A DNA stretch of 64,000 bases from Ottowia sp. oral taxon 894 (GCF_001262075.1 NZ_CP012073.1:2095001-2159000), one strand, 5' to 3'; counted from the stretch's first letter, positions 34,570 through 43,290 are shown. Notes: generated by a model not told the origin, from the letters alone. Numbers and translations: made by a program.

Positions 34570-35690
34570 GTGCTTGTTTCGCTTTGCTTTTGATGGATGA
34601 AATGAATGAGCTGGCTGGCCAGATCGGCCTGCCGCATGAGGCGCTGGCGGGCGGCCTGCACGCAAGCTTGCCACTCGCGCAAGGCGGCTTGCCCGGGGGC
34701 CAGAAGGGCGGGCGCGCCGGGCGCATCGTTCCACGCGGCGTGCAAGGCGGCCAGTGAAGCGGGCGCTTGCAGCCAGCGCAAAAAGGCGGCCAGCTTGGCG
34801 TGGTGCGCGCCGTCGTGCTGCGGGTAGATGTGCCACACGAAAGGGCGGCCCGCCCACAGTGCGCGCGTGAGCGAATCTTCGCCGCGCACGCCATTGAAAT
34901 CGCACGCCCACAGCAGCTCGTCATACGCAGGCTGGGGCAGGTGCGGCAAAAAAGTGATGCGCGGCGTGATGTGCGCGGAGGCTGAGCGCAACAGCGGCAG
35001 CGCCGCCTGCACGGCCTGCGTGGCGCGGCCCGGCGTCACCAGCCAATGCCAGCCGCTTGCGGCGCACTGCTCCAGCAGCGCGGGCAGGGCGGGCGGCTCG
35101 TAGCAAAACAGCGAGGCCAGCGGCTCGCCCTGCCAGCGCACGCCGTGGGCGGCCAGCCAGGCGGCGCGATCAAAGCGCGCCTGCCGCGCGGGCCAATCGC
35201 CTTCGCGCAGCAGCCCGCCCGCAGCTGGCGTGAAGCCGGGGTAGAAAAACCACTTGCGGCGCCCCGCCAGCGGCCCGGCCAGCACGGGCGAAGGCAGCGC
35301 GTGCATGCGCTCCACCCAGTCTTCAGCGCTGAGGTATTCCAGATTGATCCACACCGGCTGCGGCATGGCCTGTTCAGCGGCGAAGCGGGCCACGAAGGCG
35401 GCGGGCAGCTCGCAGCCGAAAGCCTCCACCCACACATCGGCCAGCGGCAGCTGCGCCAGCGCCTGGGTGCTGCGCGGCCAGGGCAGCACGCGGATGCGCT
35501 TGAAAGCCCCGCTCCACGCGCCCGGGGCCAGCCAGGGCAGCGCACGCAAGTCATCCAGCCACAGGCGCACCGCATGGCCGCGCGCGGCCAGCTCGCGCGC
35601 CAGCCGCCAGCACACGCCCACGTCGCCGTGGTTGTCAATCACCTGGCAAAAAATGTCCCAGAGCAGAGGCTGGCGAGCGGTCGCGTTCAC
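34566..35690 (-). CDS. earP: EF-P arginine rhamnosyltransferase EarP
   Basis: EarP transfers rhamnose from dTDP-rhamnose to Arg32 of elongation factor P, allowing it to relieve ribosome stalling at polyproline. The 374-residue GT-B enzyme shows the N-terminal WDIFCQVIDNHGDVGVCWRL block and the C-terminal FNGVRGEDSLTRALWAGRPF block with VWHIYPQHDGAH, both diagnostic. The start is taken as GTG at 35690 (VNATARQPLLWDIF); frames further upstream run into a dispersed repeat. efp, usually next to earP, is not in this window. Confidence 0.93.
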   Translation of the reverse strand: MNATARQPLLWDIFCQVIDNHGDVGVCWRLARELAARGHAVRLWLDDLRALPWLAPGAWSGAFKRIRVLPWPRSTQALAQLPLADVWVEAFGCELPAAFVARFAAEQAMPQPVWINLEYLSAEDWVERMHALPSPVLAGPLAGRRKWFFYPGFTPAAGGLLREGDWPARQARFDRAAWLAAHGVRWQGEPLASLFCYEPPALPALLEQCAASGWHWLVTPGRATQAVQAALPLLRSASAHITPRITFLPHLPQPAYDELLWACDFNGVRGEDSLTRALWAGRPFVWHIYPQHDGAHHAKLAAFLRWLQAPASLAALHAAWNDAPGAPALLAPGQAALREWQACVQAARQRLMRQADLASQLIHFIHQKQSETST

Positions 35691-35744
35691 GCGGGCGATT
35701 GTCCCCCGCGCCAGCGCAGAAGCCGCCTTCTGGCAGCTATTTTT

Positions 35745-35829
35745 CGCTCCTTTTAGCATAGCGATAGGTCCTAGTGGAGTCTGCGCGGAATGTATTTCCA
35801 AGGCACCTGAATTCGCTCCTCTTTTTGAT
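35745..35829 (+). repeat. Dispersed intergenic repeat, copy 11
   Basis: A forward copy (TTCGCTCCTTTTAGCATAGC, core TAGGTCCTAGTGGAGT, right end CTGAATTCGCTCCTCTTTTT). It lies just upstream of earP in the 317-bp gap before the effector island. Confidence 0.9.
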
Positions 35830-35923
35830 GTGCCCCGATACCCGTTGGCAAGACCGGCAACTGACGCGGCAGGCTGATGCCGCCGCAGCCATCACCGGCC
35901 AACGCGCATCGCCAGCGCCAAAC

Positions 35924-35959
35924 CCAAAAAAAAATGCCTTCGTGAAAATCACGAAGGCA
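35924..35959 (-). terminator. Rho-independent terminator of the AHH/Imm11 module
   Basis: TGCCTTCGTG (35935-35944) and CACGAAGGCA (35950-35959) form a perfect 10-bp stem with loop AAAAT. Read on the minus strand it is followed by nine T residues, ending transcription coming from the immunity genes. Confidence 0.92.
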
Positions 35960-36007
35960 AATACCCAAACAGGCTGACAAAACGCCTGACTGGGCCGCCC
36001 TGCGCCT

Positions 36008-36568
36008 TCATGGCAAAGGCTGAAAGCGAAAGCCCGTGAGCTTGCATTCATTCACACGGGCAATGAATTCGTCGCTGACGTAGGTCGTGTTTGCAACCAG
36101 CTGGGGAATTCTGAAAATAGGCGGAAGCTCCTTCACATCTGGTCGCAAGACATAATGATCTATGTCCATTAGTCCACCGTCTGAAAAATACGCGATGGTG
36201 GATTTTTCTTCGTCCACCACATCCACGATGCGGGTTGGGTTGAATCCATAGTACTGCATGGCCTCATTCATCTTGATGGGCGCCAGCTCGCCATAGCGGC
36301 TGAGCATGTCGCCCAAAGCATGCACGGCGCGCTCTGAAAAGGTGGGAATGGGCGTCAGCCCGATATGGGTGAAATCGGGCAAGACGTTGGATCGCTTTTC
36401 CTTTCCAACCCGGTTGCGAATGCCTTCCGGAACGGGATATTTACCATTGCGGGGCGTGCCGTCAAATAAATTTAAACGATCGCGAGGGCTAAGCCATTTG
36501 TCTTCTTCTTCGGCATCTTTGAAAAGAAAAGAAGCATAACCGTCGAAATTGCATTCCAGGATGTGCAT
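36008..36568 (-). CDS. Imm11-like (DUF1629) immunity protein, downstream copy
   Basis: A 186-residue protein nearly identical over its C-terminal two thirds to the gene at 36671 (shared DFTHIGLTPIPTFSERAV, YGFNPTRIVDVVDEEKSTIA and KLTGFRFQPLP). These blocks match the Imm11/DUF1629 immunity family, which protects against polymorphic toxins. The N-terminal 60 residues differ more between the copies. It is preceded by a short remnant of the toxin's 3' end (36570-36623), so it probably arose or was retained as an orphan immunity gene. Cytoplasmic; no signal peptide. Confidence 0.82.
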   Translation of the reverse strand: MHILECNFDGYASFLFKDAEEEDKWLSPRDRLNLFDGTPRNGKYPVPEGIRNRVGKEKRSNVLPDFTHIGLTPIPTFSERAVHALGDMLSRYGELAPIKMNEAMQYYGFNPTRIVDVVDEEKSTIAYFSDGGLMDIDHYVLRPDVKELPPIFRIPQLVANTTYVSDEFIARVNECKLTGFRFQPLP

Positions 36569-36569
36569 G

Positions 36570-36623
36570 TCATTCTTTCAGGAAAGCTGGTTTTGACCCA
36601 GGATAATTTGCATACCCTCAAAG
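36570..36623 (-). pseudogene. Remnant of an AHH-toxin 3' end
   Basis: Read on the minus strand these bases encode YPGSKPAFLKE and a stop, 1 bp before the downstream immunity ATG. The intact toxin ends YPGSKPVPPKE, also 1 bp before its immunity gene. An in-frame stop lies a few codons upstream (LDG is read as L-stop-G). It is a degenerate leftover of a duplicated or displaced toxin gene. Confidence 0.7.
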
Positions 36624-36670
36624 CTGCCCATGCATTTCAAATCCTATCCCGGGCGCGCCGTCCGATTTAT

Positions 36671-37231
36671 TTATGGCAGAGGCTGAAAGCGAAAGCCCGT
36701 GAGCTTGCATTCATTCACGCGGGCAATGAATTCGTCGCTGACGTAGGTCGTGTTGCGCACCAATTGAGGAATTCTGAAAATAGGCGGCAATTCTTTTGCA
36801 TCCGCTCGCAAGACGTAATGATCTATATCCATGAGCCTGCCGCTTGAAAAATACGCGATGGTGGATTTTTCTTCGTCCACCACATCCACGATGCGGGTTG
36901 GGTTGAATCCATAGTACTGCATGGCTTCATCCATTTTGATGGGCGCCAGCTCGCCATTGCGGCTGAGCATGTCGCCCAAGGCCTGCACGGCGCGCTCAGA
37001 AAAGGTGGGAATGGGCGTCAGCCCGATATGGGTGAAATCGGGCAGAACGTTGGATCTATTTTCTTTTCCGATCCGGTTGCGTATGCCTTGCGGAACGGGA
37101 TATTTACCATTGCGGGGCGTGCCGTCAAACAGACTAAAATGACTGCGGAGATTATACCATTTGGATTCTTCTTCTGAATTCCCAAAAAGAAAGGAGGCGT
37201 AACCTTCAAAATTGCATTTCAGTATGTGCAT
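36671..37231 (-). CDS. Imm11-like (DUF1629) immunity protein, cognate copy
   Basis: A 186-residue protein of the same Imm11/DUF1629 family as the gene at 36008. Its ATG lies 1 bp after the toxin stop codon, so it is translationally coupled and is the likely cognate inhibitor of the AHH nuclease. Further in-frame start codons upstream fall inside the toxin gene and are rejected. Like the toxin it lacks a signal peptide, consistent with neutralising a nuclease in the cytoplasm. Confidence 0.83.
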   Translation of the reverse strand: MHILKCNFEGYASFLFGNSEEESKWYNLRSHFSLFDGTPRNGKYPVPQGIRNRIGKENRSNVLPDFTHIGLTPIPTFSERAVQALGDMLSRNGELAPIKMDEAMQYYGFNPTRIVDVVDEEKSTIAYFSSGRLMDIDHYVLRADAKELPPIFRIPQLVRNTTYVSDEFIARVNECKLTGFRFQPLP

Positions 37232-37232
37232 A

Positions 37233-38474
37233 CTATTCTTTCGGAGGAACCGGTTTAGAACCGGGATAAGTGCCATCAAGCAGACGCTCGCGAATTCTGT
37301 CCAGTGTATTAATAGCATCTTCGCGATTTTCGACATAGTCGAAATCTTGCGCTAATGCATCGTAATAGTCATCACTATGCAAACTCGGATGGTAAGCCCC
37401 TGGCGCCGTGCTGCCGGGCCGGCTGGGCAGGAAAACACCGTTTGCTGCTGAATTCAGGTCTATGGGCGGGTTGAAGCTGCCCAACAGGTCGCGGATGCGC
37501 TGGGCGCGGCGGTCGCCATAGGGCACGATGTGGTGCGCAGCGGTGTCTGGCGGCCTTGGCACGCCTGCGGCTTCAAGGTTGCCGCCCAGTATCTCGGAAG
37601 GCGTTTTGTCCCGCACCTGATCGTCCCTGTCTGGCGGCGGCGCAGAAGGGTTGATCAGCGGCGCGGGGGCTGCCGGAATGTGGATTTGCGGCAGCAGCGA
37701 GGGCAAGGGCGGCAGTGAGTCCTCGCCATAACCCGGCGTGCCGCGCGGCCTCTCAAGGCGCGGGTCATAGCCGGGCGGGCCATAGGTGTCAGGCGGCGGC
37801 GCGAGCGGGAAGCCGCCGCCCACGGCGCCAGGGCCGATCCAGAGCGGGGGCGCAAGCTGGACCAGGGGTGTATTGACGGGGCCGGGCGCGGGCAAATCAG
37901 GATGCCAGCGGCCATCGGGGTCGAAATCGAATACGCGGCCGGTTGGCCCGGGACTGCCGCCTTGCGAGCCGGGAGCGTTGCCAGGGCCGCCGCTGGGCAG
38001 GCCCGCCGGTGAGCCGCTGCCTGCCGAGCCGCCGCCTGTTGAACCGCCGCCTGGCGCGCCGCCCTCTGGCGAGCCGCTGCCCGGCGTGGGGCCAATGGAG
38101 CCTGAGGCGTTGTTTGATGGCTTGCCGTTACCGGGCAGCAGTCTGGGTGAAGTCAGGGTTTCGCAGCCGCTGCCGTCATGCCTGCGCACGCGGCGCGATG
38201 AAGCGCCGTCTCTGCGCCAGTCATCGTCGCCGTCATCGCAGCTTGGCGAATCGTGCCAGTCATAAGGCGCATCGTGATCGCTTTTTGCGGCTGCCTGCTC
38301 CTGCTGCCCCTGCTGGCCGGGCAGGCGTTCCGGCTTCCGGGCGCGGGCGGGCATCTGGCTGGCAATGGAAAGCGGCAGCGGCAACTGGGTCAGATCCGTC
38401 TGCGCGCCTTGGCCTGCGGCGGGAGAAGGCGGGACGGAAGGCTCGGGCGCCTCGAAAATTGACCATCGTGCCAA
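37233..38474 (-). CDS. AHH-family nuclease toxin (antibacterial effector candidate)
   Basis: A 413-residue protein whose C-terminal 110 residues carry the AHH nuclease signature: AAHHIVPYGD (His314-His315), a spaced IDLNSAANGVFLP block and YHPSLHSDDYY (His366). AHH domains belong to the HNH/Endo VII superfamily and are found in polymorphic toxins delivered by type VI or contact-dependent systems. Residues 130-180 are a Gly/Ser/Pro-rich linker and the rest of the N-terminal part is low-complexity, with no PAAR, Rhs or signal peptide seen. There is no ATG at the N-terminus; the start is given as TTG 38474, with a stop 11 codons upstream. The gene may have lost a delivery domain. Confidence 0.75.
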   Translation of the reverse strand: MARWSIFEAPEPSVPPSPAAGQGAQTDLTQLPLPLSIASQMPARARKPERLPGQQGQQEQAAAKSDHDAPYDWHDSPSCDDGDDDWRRDGASSRRVRRHDGSGCETLTSPRLLPGNGKPSNNASGSIGPTPGSGSPEGGAPGGGSTGGGSAGSGSPAGLPSGGPGNAPGSQGGSPGPTGRVFDFDPDGRWHPDLPAPGPVNTPLVQLAPPLWIGPGAVGGGFPLAPPPDTYGPPGYDPRLERPRGTPGYGEDSLPPLPSLLPQIHIPAAPAPLINPSAPPPDRDDQVRDKTPSEILGGNLEAAGVPRPPDTAAHHIVPYGDRRAQRIRDLLGSFNPPIDLNSAANGVFLPSRPGSTAPGAYHPSLHSDDYYDALAQDFDYVENREDAINTLDRIRERLLDGTYPGSKPVPPKE

Positions 38475-38812
38475 TACGGATGGAACGCCGCAGGCATTGA
38501 TTCTTCAGCACGCGTATGCCAAGCCATCCTTGATGGCCATTCCTGAAAACCGTCGCGCTGAAAACATGGCGGAGAACCCAGGCCAATTCACGCGGCCGCG
38601 CCTGCTGGTTGATTTTCCCTTTGGCAGAAACCGGCAAATTCACGGAATTCCGGGCCTGGCAAATGACAATCAGGCGCGCCCTTCACTGCCATGATGAACG
38701 GTGATGCCAATATAAGAAACGGACAACAAAAATGGCCCCGCGCATGGCTGGCCCAGAATTTTCATCACCCGCAAAAATGCAGCCTGCCTGGCATGCGCCG
38801 GGACGGTTTTCA
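38475..38812. other. Gene-free stretch between the two effector modules
   Basis: In these 338 bp I see no convincing gene. A minus-strand frame around 38513-38645 has a plausible protein-like composition (RELAWVLRHVFSATVFRNG) but no start, family or partner. It may be the decayed 5' part of the AHH toxin gene in another frame. Confidence 0.4.
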
Positions 38813-39289
38813 TTACCAGAATGGCGAAAAACCGCAATCCGCTTTCGAGCAAAAGAAGAAATATTCCTGGTAGTCTCCTCCATCAATTCTGATGAGACCT
38901 GCACGGCTGGGCCTAATGCCCCATTCTGCTTTGCGTCCGCCTTGCAGCGTCATAGAGCCATAAGCGCTGCATGGAACCATGGTTAGCGTATGCATCCAGT
39001 CTTGGCCGCTGATTTGCCGCGCTTTTGAGAAATAGCGCCGCACCGTGGCAGCGTCCGGATGAAATGTATTGCAGTCCGGCTCTCCCGCTTCCTTTTCGCT
39101 TTCACTGTAACCTTCCACCTGAATCGTTTCGATCGGCGGCAATGGTGATGGGCATAGCGTGACCGTGTCGTCTGCAAAGTCCTCTTCCAATATATCCAAG
39201 CAGGCATCATGAACAGGCATTTCTTGGGCCAAGGACATGACGCCAAGCGTCATAATGAAAGGCAGGCAAACCAGCCATTTGAAATTCAT
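38813..39289 (-). CDS. Exported putative immunity protein, orphan copy
   Basis: A 158-residue protein with a signal peptide (FKWLVCLPFIMTLGVMSLAQ). Its mature part is about 70 percent identical by eye to the gene at 39493 (CNTFHPDAATVRRYFSKARQ, LIRIDGGDYQEYFFFCSK). Six cysteines suggest disulfides in the periplasm, where a peptidoglycan amidase effector would have to be blocked. It starts 6 bp after a remnant of the amidase 3' end, exactly as the other copy starts 6 bp after the intact amidase. Family not recognised. Confidence 0.72.
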   Translation of the reverse strand: MNFKWLVCLPFIMTLGVMSLAQEMPVHDACLDILEEDFADDTVTLCPSPLPPIETIQVEGYSESEKEAGEPDCNTFHPDAATVRRYFSKARQISGQDWMHTLTMVPCSAYGSMTLQGGRKAEWGIRPSRAGLIRIDGGDYQEYFFFCSKADCGFSPFW

Positions 39290-39295
39290 GATGAT

Positions 39296-39391
39296 TTATC
39301 TCCATCGAGCTGTCAGCGCTTCCGAACCTGTTTTACGGGAAACTGTTGAATGAGCAAAAACTTCCGATTCTGGTATTGAATATTCATTGCG
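39296..39391 (-). pseudogene. Remnant of the amidase effector 3' end
   Basis: These 96 bp encode EYSIPESEVFAHSTVSRKTG and SEALTARWR-stop, almost identical to the last 30 residues of the amidase at 39976 (EYSIPESEVFAHPTVSRKTG, SEALTAQWR). Upstream the similarity ends abruptly. It sits directly before the orphan immunity gene, showing that the duplicated segment was the effector 3' end plus the immunity gene. Confidence 0.88.
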
Positions 39392-39492
39392 CGGATTTCT
39401 GGCGGGGCATTGGAGCTTATGCGTGTCATCGTCTCCAAAACAAATTGCCTTCATGCGCTGCGCTTGAAGGCAATTGTTGAAATGGCCGCTTG

Positions 39493-39969
39493 TTACCAGA
39501 ATGGCGGGAAACCGCAATCTGTTTTCGAGCAAAAGAAGAAGTATTCCTGATAGTCTCCTCCATCAATTCTGATGAGAGCTGAACGGTTGGGGCTAATACC
39601 CCAGCGCGCTCTGCGCCCATCTTCCAGCGTCATGGAGCCAGAAGCGCTGCATGAAATCATGGTTAGCTTATGCGTCCAGTCCCAGCGGCTAATTTGCCGC
39701 GCTTTTGAAAAATAGCGCCGCACTGTAGCGGCGTCCGGATGAAATGTATTGCAATCCGGCTCCCCTATTCCTTTTTTGCTCTCACTATAACGTTCCACCT
39801 GAATTGTCTTGATGGGCGGCAGTGACGAGGGGCATAGCGTGATCGTATCGTCAGTAAAATCCTCTTCCCCGATCTCCACACAAGTATCGCGCTCAGGTAT
39901 TTGCTGGGCTAAAGACAAAGCGCCAGGCGTCAGAATGAAAGGCAGGCAGACCAGCCATTTGAAATTCAT
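39493..39969 (-). CDS. Exported putative immunity protein, cognate copy
   Basis: A 158-residue paralogue of the gene at 38813 with a signal peptide (FKWLVCLPFILTPGALSLAQ). It starts 6 bp after the stop of the amidase gene, so the two form an effector-immunity pair in one transcript. The mature protein has conserved cysteines and a C-terminal DGGDYQEYFFFCSK block. A periplasmic location matches the place where a peptidoglycan amidase delivered by a neighbour would act. The role is inferred from context. Confidence 0.75.
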   Translation of the reverse strand: MNFKWLVCLPFILTPGALSLAQQIPERDTCVEIGEEDFTDDTITLCPSSLPPIKTIQVERYSESKKGIGEPDCNTFHPDAATVRRYFSKARQISRWDWTHKLTMISCSASGSMTLEDGRRARWGISPNRSALIRIDGGDYQEYFFFCSKTDCGFPPFW

Positions 39970-39975
39970 GACATT

Positions 39976-40959
39976 TTATCTCCATTGAGCTGTCAGCGCT
40001 TCCGAACCTGTTTTGCGGGAAACTGTTGGATGAGCGAAGACTTCCGATTCTGGTATTGAATATTCTCTGCGTAGCTGCTGCGTCAGCCATCGGAGGGACT
40101 CATTCTGTTGTAATGTTACCTGCTCGAATACGGAATAATTGTCTTTATTTTTACTTTCCTTGATTTCTTCCCGCATCCGGATGGCGACATCAGCCGACAG
40201 ATTTTCATATTTCAGCATCTTCCCGTCTGTGGTGGTAATCAGGAAGTTGAAACTGCCATCCAGATTGCTGGTTTCCTGATGACTTTTGGCTTTATAAGCC
40301 ATGCCTACCAGTTCAATTCCAATGGAGTCGCTATTGGAAGGGAAACGGTCGCCAACCGGTTTTTTACTTTCCCGCAGGGATTCTCCTTCTGGGTCATGTT
40401 TTTGATTCAGCTTCATTTCTTGAGGCGAACAGCTTTCTTCCTGCGCACAGCGGCTCCTGAGCCGCCCCACATGGTTTGTTTTCCGCTTCAGCGAAGCGGT
40501 CTGATAAATGGTTCCGTCCTTGTCAATCAAAAAGTGAGCGCCATTGGCTCCTTTTAGCGCATAACTATTCAGGGTGGAAGAAACCGATGGCGAGTTCGTC
40601 TGATGGATGATCAACCCATTCACCTTTGGCATTTCCATACGCTCAATCTTCGGGCTGATGGTTTCGCGCCCTGCCGCCGTTTTCAGCAGGACTCTTTCAT
40701 GCTGGACGTGGCCTTTGTCGTCAATGTTGAGCTGGGAGGCGCCGGTTGCCGCGCCTTTGGCGTTTGCCGCTGCGGCTTGCTGCTGGCCAGCCAGGGGCGG
40801 GCGGGCATCGCGCGCCATCCGCGTGAGCGTTTGGCCGTTGCCGGGCGTGGAGGGGCTGGAGGCTGGCTGCGGGCTGTCTGCGCCGGTGGGCTGCAGCTGG
40901 GGCGCATCGGGCAGGGATTGAAGGCTGCTGCGGGAGGCAGTGCTGGATATTCCGTTCAT
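39976..40959 (-). CDS. N-acetylmuramoyl-L-alanine amidase-type effector (PGRP/Amidase_2 fold)
   Basis: A 327-residue protein. Residues 1-100 are Ser/Pro/Ala-rich with no signal peptide. Residues 110-327 form an Amidase_2/PGRP domain: VNGLIIHQTN (His119), GAHFLIDKDGTIYQTA, TNHVG (His163), SIGIELVGMA, and the C-terminal VFAHPTVSRKTGSEA (His310, Lys316, Glu320). The usual K-x-D-P metal ligand is replaced by K-x-G-S-E, as in some toxin-type amidases. The absence of a signal peptide together with exported immunity partners points to a secreted antibacterial effector, most likely type VI, and not a housekeeping amidase. No T6SS genes are in the window. Confidence 0.8.
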   Translation of the reverse strand: MNGISSTASRSSLQSLPDAPQLQPTGADSPQPASSPSTPGNGQTLTRMARDARPPLAGQQQAAAANAKGAATGASQLNIDDKGHVQHERVLLKTAAGRETISPKIERMEMPKVNGLIIHQTNSPSVSSTLNSYALKGANGAHFLIDKDGTIYQTASLKRKTNHVGRLRSRCAQEESCSPQEMKLNQKHDPEGESLRESKKPVGDRFPSNSDSIGIELVGMAYKAKSHQETSNLDGSFNFLITTTDGKMLKYENLSADVAIRMREEIKESKNKDNYSVFEQVTLQQNESLRWLTQQLRREYSIPESEVFAHPTVSRKTGSEALTAQWR

Positions 40960-41153
40960 GGCCTGCTCCTTGATGAAAACCCTGACATTCGGGCAGTCCG
41001 AAGGCTATACGTAATATTTATTCCTTGCAATATATATGTTTCGTTTATGGCTGATATGTTCGTAAAACTTGTCAATTGTCATTTTTCACATACTAACCGG
41101 ACGCTTGTCCCTGCTGCCGCCGCCATTTCAGCCCCCTTCGTACACTTCATCCA

Positions 41154-43133
41154 ATGACCGGGTCTGACGCGCTTTCTTCTTCATCTTCCGCCGCTGCCGC
41201 CCACTCGCCGCAGTTGCTGGCCCAGGTGGCCGCGCTGCCGGCGCTGCCGGGGGTGTACCGCTACTTTGACGAAAAGGGCCAGGTGCTTTATGTGGGCAAG
41301 GCGCGCAATCTGAAAAAGCGCGTGTCCAGCTATTTTCAAAAGAACCACGGCGGCACGCGCATTGGCCACATGGTCAGCAAGATTGCGCGGCTGGAGACGA
41401 CGGTGGTGCGTTCCGAGGCCGAGGCGCTGATTCTGGAAAACAACCTGATCAAGCAGCTCGCGCCCAAATACAACATTCTTTTTCGCGACGATAAAAGCTA
41501 CCCCTATCTCAAGCTGACGGGCACGGGGCATGAAAAAGACACGCCGCCGCCTGCGGCCCCCAGCGCGCTGGCGCACGCGCGGCTGGCTTATTACCGTGGC
41601 GCGGTGGATCGCAAAAACCGCTATTTCGGCCCTTATCCGAATGCCTGGGCGGTGAAAGAAACCATCGAGCTGCTGCAGAAGGTGTTTCGCCTGCGCACGT
41701 GTGAAGACTCGGTTTTTGCCAATCGCACGCGGCCTTGCCTGCTTTATCAAATCAAGCGCTGCACCGCGCCTTGCGTGCGCCTGATCAGCCATGAGGATTA
41801 CGCGGCGGACGTGGCGCGCGCCGGGCAGTTTTTGCGCGGCGAAACGCAGGCGCTGCTGCAATCGCTGCAAGCGCGCATGGCGGCGCATTCGGAGGCGCTG
41901 GAGTTCGAGCAGGCCGCCGTGCTGCGCGACCAGATTGCCGCGCTCTCGCGCGTGCTGCACCAGCAGGCGGTGGAAACGGGTGGCGAGGCTGACGCCGACA
42001 TTCTGGCCGTGAAGGTGCAAGGCGGCCGCGCGTGCGTGAACCTGGCAATGGTGCGCGGCGGCCGCCACCTGGGCGACCGCGCCTACTTTCCCGCGCAAGT
42101 GCAAGACGCGCTGGCAGGCGAGCGGCTGGATGAAGCCGGGCACGACAGCATCGAGGCGCGCGTGCTCGATGCCTTCATCGCCCAGCACTACCTGCACGTG
42201 CCCGCGCCCGCGCACCTGATTGCCAGCGCGCCCGTTTCCGCTGCGCTGCTGGACACGCTGGCGGGCAAGGAAGAGCGCCGCATCACCGCCACCTGGGCGC
42301 CGCGCGGCCAGCGCCGCGTGTGGCTGCAAATGGCCGAGCAAAACGCCGCCTTGCAACTGGCCCGCCTGCTGTCGGAAGAAGGCTCGCAGCAGGCCCGCAC
42401 CCGCGCCCTGGCCGAGGCGCTGAACCTGCCTGATGACGATCTGGACAACCTGCGCATCGAGTGTTTTGACATCAGCCACACCGCTGGCGAGGCCACGCAA
42501 GCCAGCTGCGTGGTCTTTCACCACCACAAGATGCAGAGCAGCGAATACCGCCGCTTCAAGATTGAAGGCATCACCGGCGGCGACGACTACGCCGCCATGC
42601 GCCAGGCGCTTGAGCGCCGCTACGGCAAGCTGGCCCAGGCGCTGCACGGCGACGAGCCGCAAGAGGTGGAAGCCGCGCGCGCGCGCCTGCCCGATCTGGT
42701 GCTGGTCGATGGCGGCAAAGGGCAGGTTGCCGTGGCGCGCGAGGTGTTCGCCGCGCTGGGGCTGGAGCTTTCGCGCATCGTCGGCGTGGAAAAAGGCGAA
42801 GGCCGCAAAGTGGGCCTGGAGGAGCTGGTCTTTGCCGACGGCCGCCCCAAGGTCTGGCTGGGCCACGACAGCGCCGCGCTCATGCTGGTGGCGCAAATCC
42901 GCGATGAAGCCCACCGCTTTGCCATCACCGGCATGCGCGCCGCGCGCGCCAAAACCCGCGTGGGCGGCAGCCGCATTGAAGAAATTCCCGGCATCGGCCC
43001 CCGCCGCCGCGCGCGCCTGCTGCAACGCTTTGGCGGCGCGCGCGGCGTGGAAAACGCCAGCGTGGACGACCTCGCTACCGTGGAAGGCATCTCCCGCACC
43101 CTGGCCGAGGCCATCTACAAGGCGCTGCATTGA
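41154..43133 (+). CDS. uvrC: Excinuclease ABC subunit C
   Basis: UvrC makes both incisions in nucleotide excision repair. The 659-residue protein has the GIY-YIG domain ([20 protein letters not shown]), the Cys-containing [20 protein letters not shown] region, the UVR UvrB-binding motif ([18 protein letters not shown]), the RNase H-like nuclease domain ([11 protein letters not shown]) and tandem helix-hairpin-helix motifs ([15 protein letters not shown]). A short Pro/Ala insertion near residue 125 ([14 protein letters not shown]) is a local oddity. Stand-alone gene. Confidence 0.97.
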   Translation: MTGSDALSSSSSAAAAHSPQLLAQVAALPALPGVYRYFDEKGQVLYVGKARNLKKRVSSYFQKNHGGTRIGHMVSKIARLETTVVRSEAEALILENNLIKQLAPKYNILFRDDKSYPYLKLTGTGHEKDTPPPAAPSALAHARLAYYRGAVDRKNRYFGPYPNAWAVKETIELLQKVFRLRTCEDSVFANRTRPCLLYQIKRCTAPCVRLISHEDYAADVARAGQFLRGETQALLQSLQARMAAHSEALEFEQAAVLRDQIAALSRVLHQQAVETGGEADADILAVKVQGGRACVNLAMVRGGRHLGDRAYFPAQVQDALAGERLDEAGHDSIEARVLDAFIAQHYLHVPAPAHLIASAPVSAALLDTLAGKEERRITATWAPRGQRRVWLQMAEQNAALQLARLLSEEGSQQARTRALAEALNLPDDDLDNLRIECFDISHTAGEATQASCVVFHHHKMQSSEYRRFKIEGITGGDDYAAMRQALERRYGKLAQALHGDEPQEVEAARARLPDLVLVDGGKGQVAVAREVFAALGLELSRIVGVEKGEGRKVGLEELVFADGRPKVWLGHDSAALMLVAQIRDEAHRFAITGMRAARAKTRVGGSRIEEIPGIGPRRRARLLQRFGGARGVENASVDDLATVEGISRTLAEAIYKALH

Positions 43134-43206
43134 GCGGCCGCCCGGCGCCTGTGCAGCGCCCGCTCGCGAAGGAAGGCAGTCCAGGCAGGCGGAAGGCGGG
43201 CTTATT

Positions 43207-43290
43207 TCGCTCCTTTATCAATAGCATGAGGTCCTAGTGGAAAGGGCGCGAGGCGGCATTTCAGATGCCCTGAATTCGCTCCTTTTTTAA
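43207..43290 (+). repeat. Dispersed intergenic repeat, copy 12
   Basis: A near-consensus forward copy (TTCGCTCCTTTATCAATAGC, core GAGGTCCTAGTGGAAAGGGC, right end CTGAATTCGCTCCTTTTTT). It lies after uvrC. CAGACTCTGAACTGGTTT follows at 43382. Confidence 0.93.

Noticed and set aside
39976-40959. Housekeeping AmpD-type amidase
   Set aside because: No signal peptide or AmpD-like size, a toxin-type C-terminal motif and paired exported Cys-rich genes fit an effector better.
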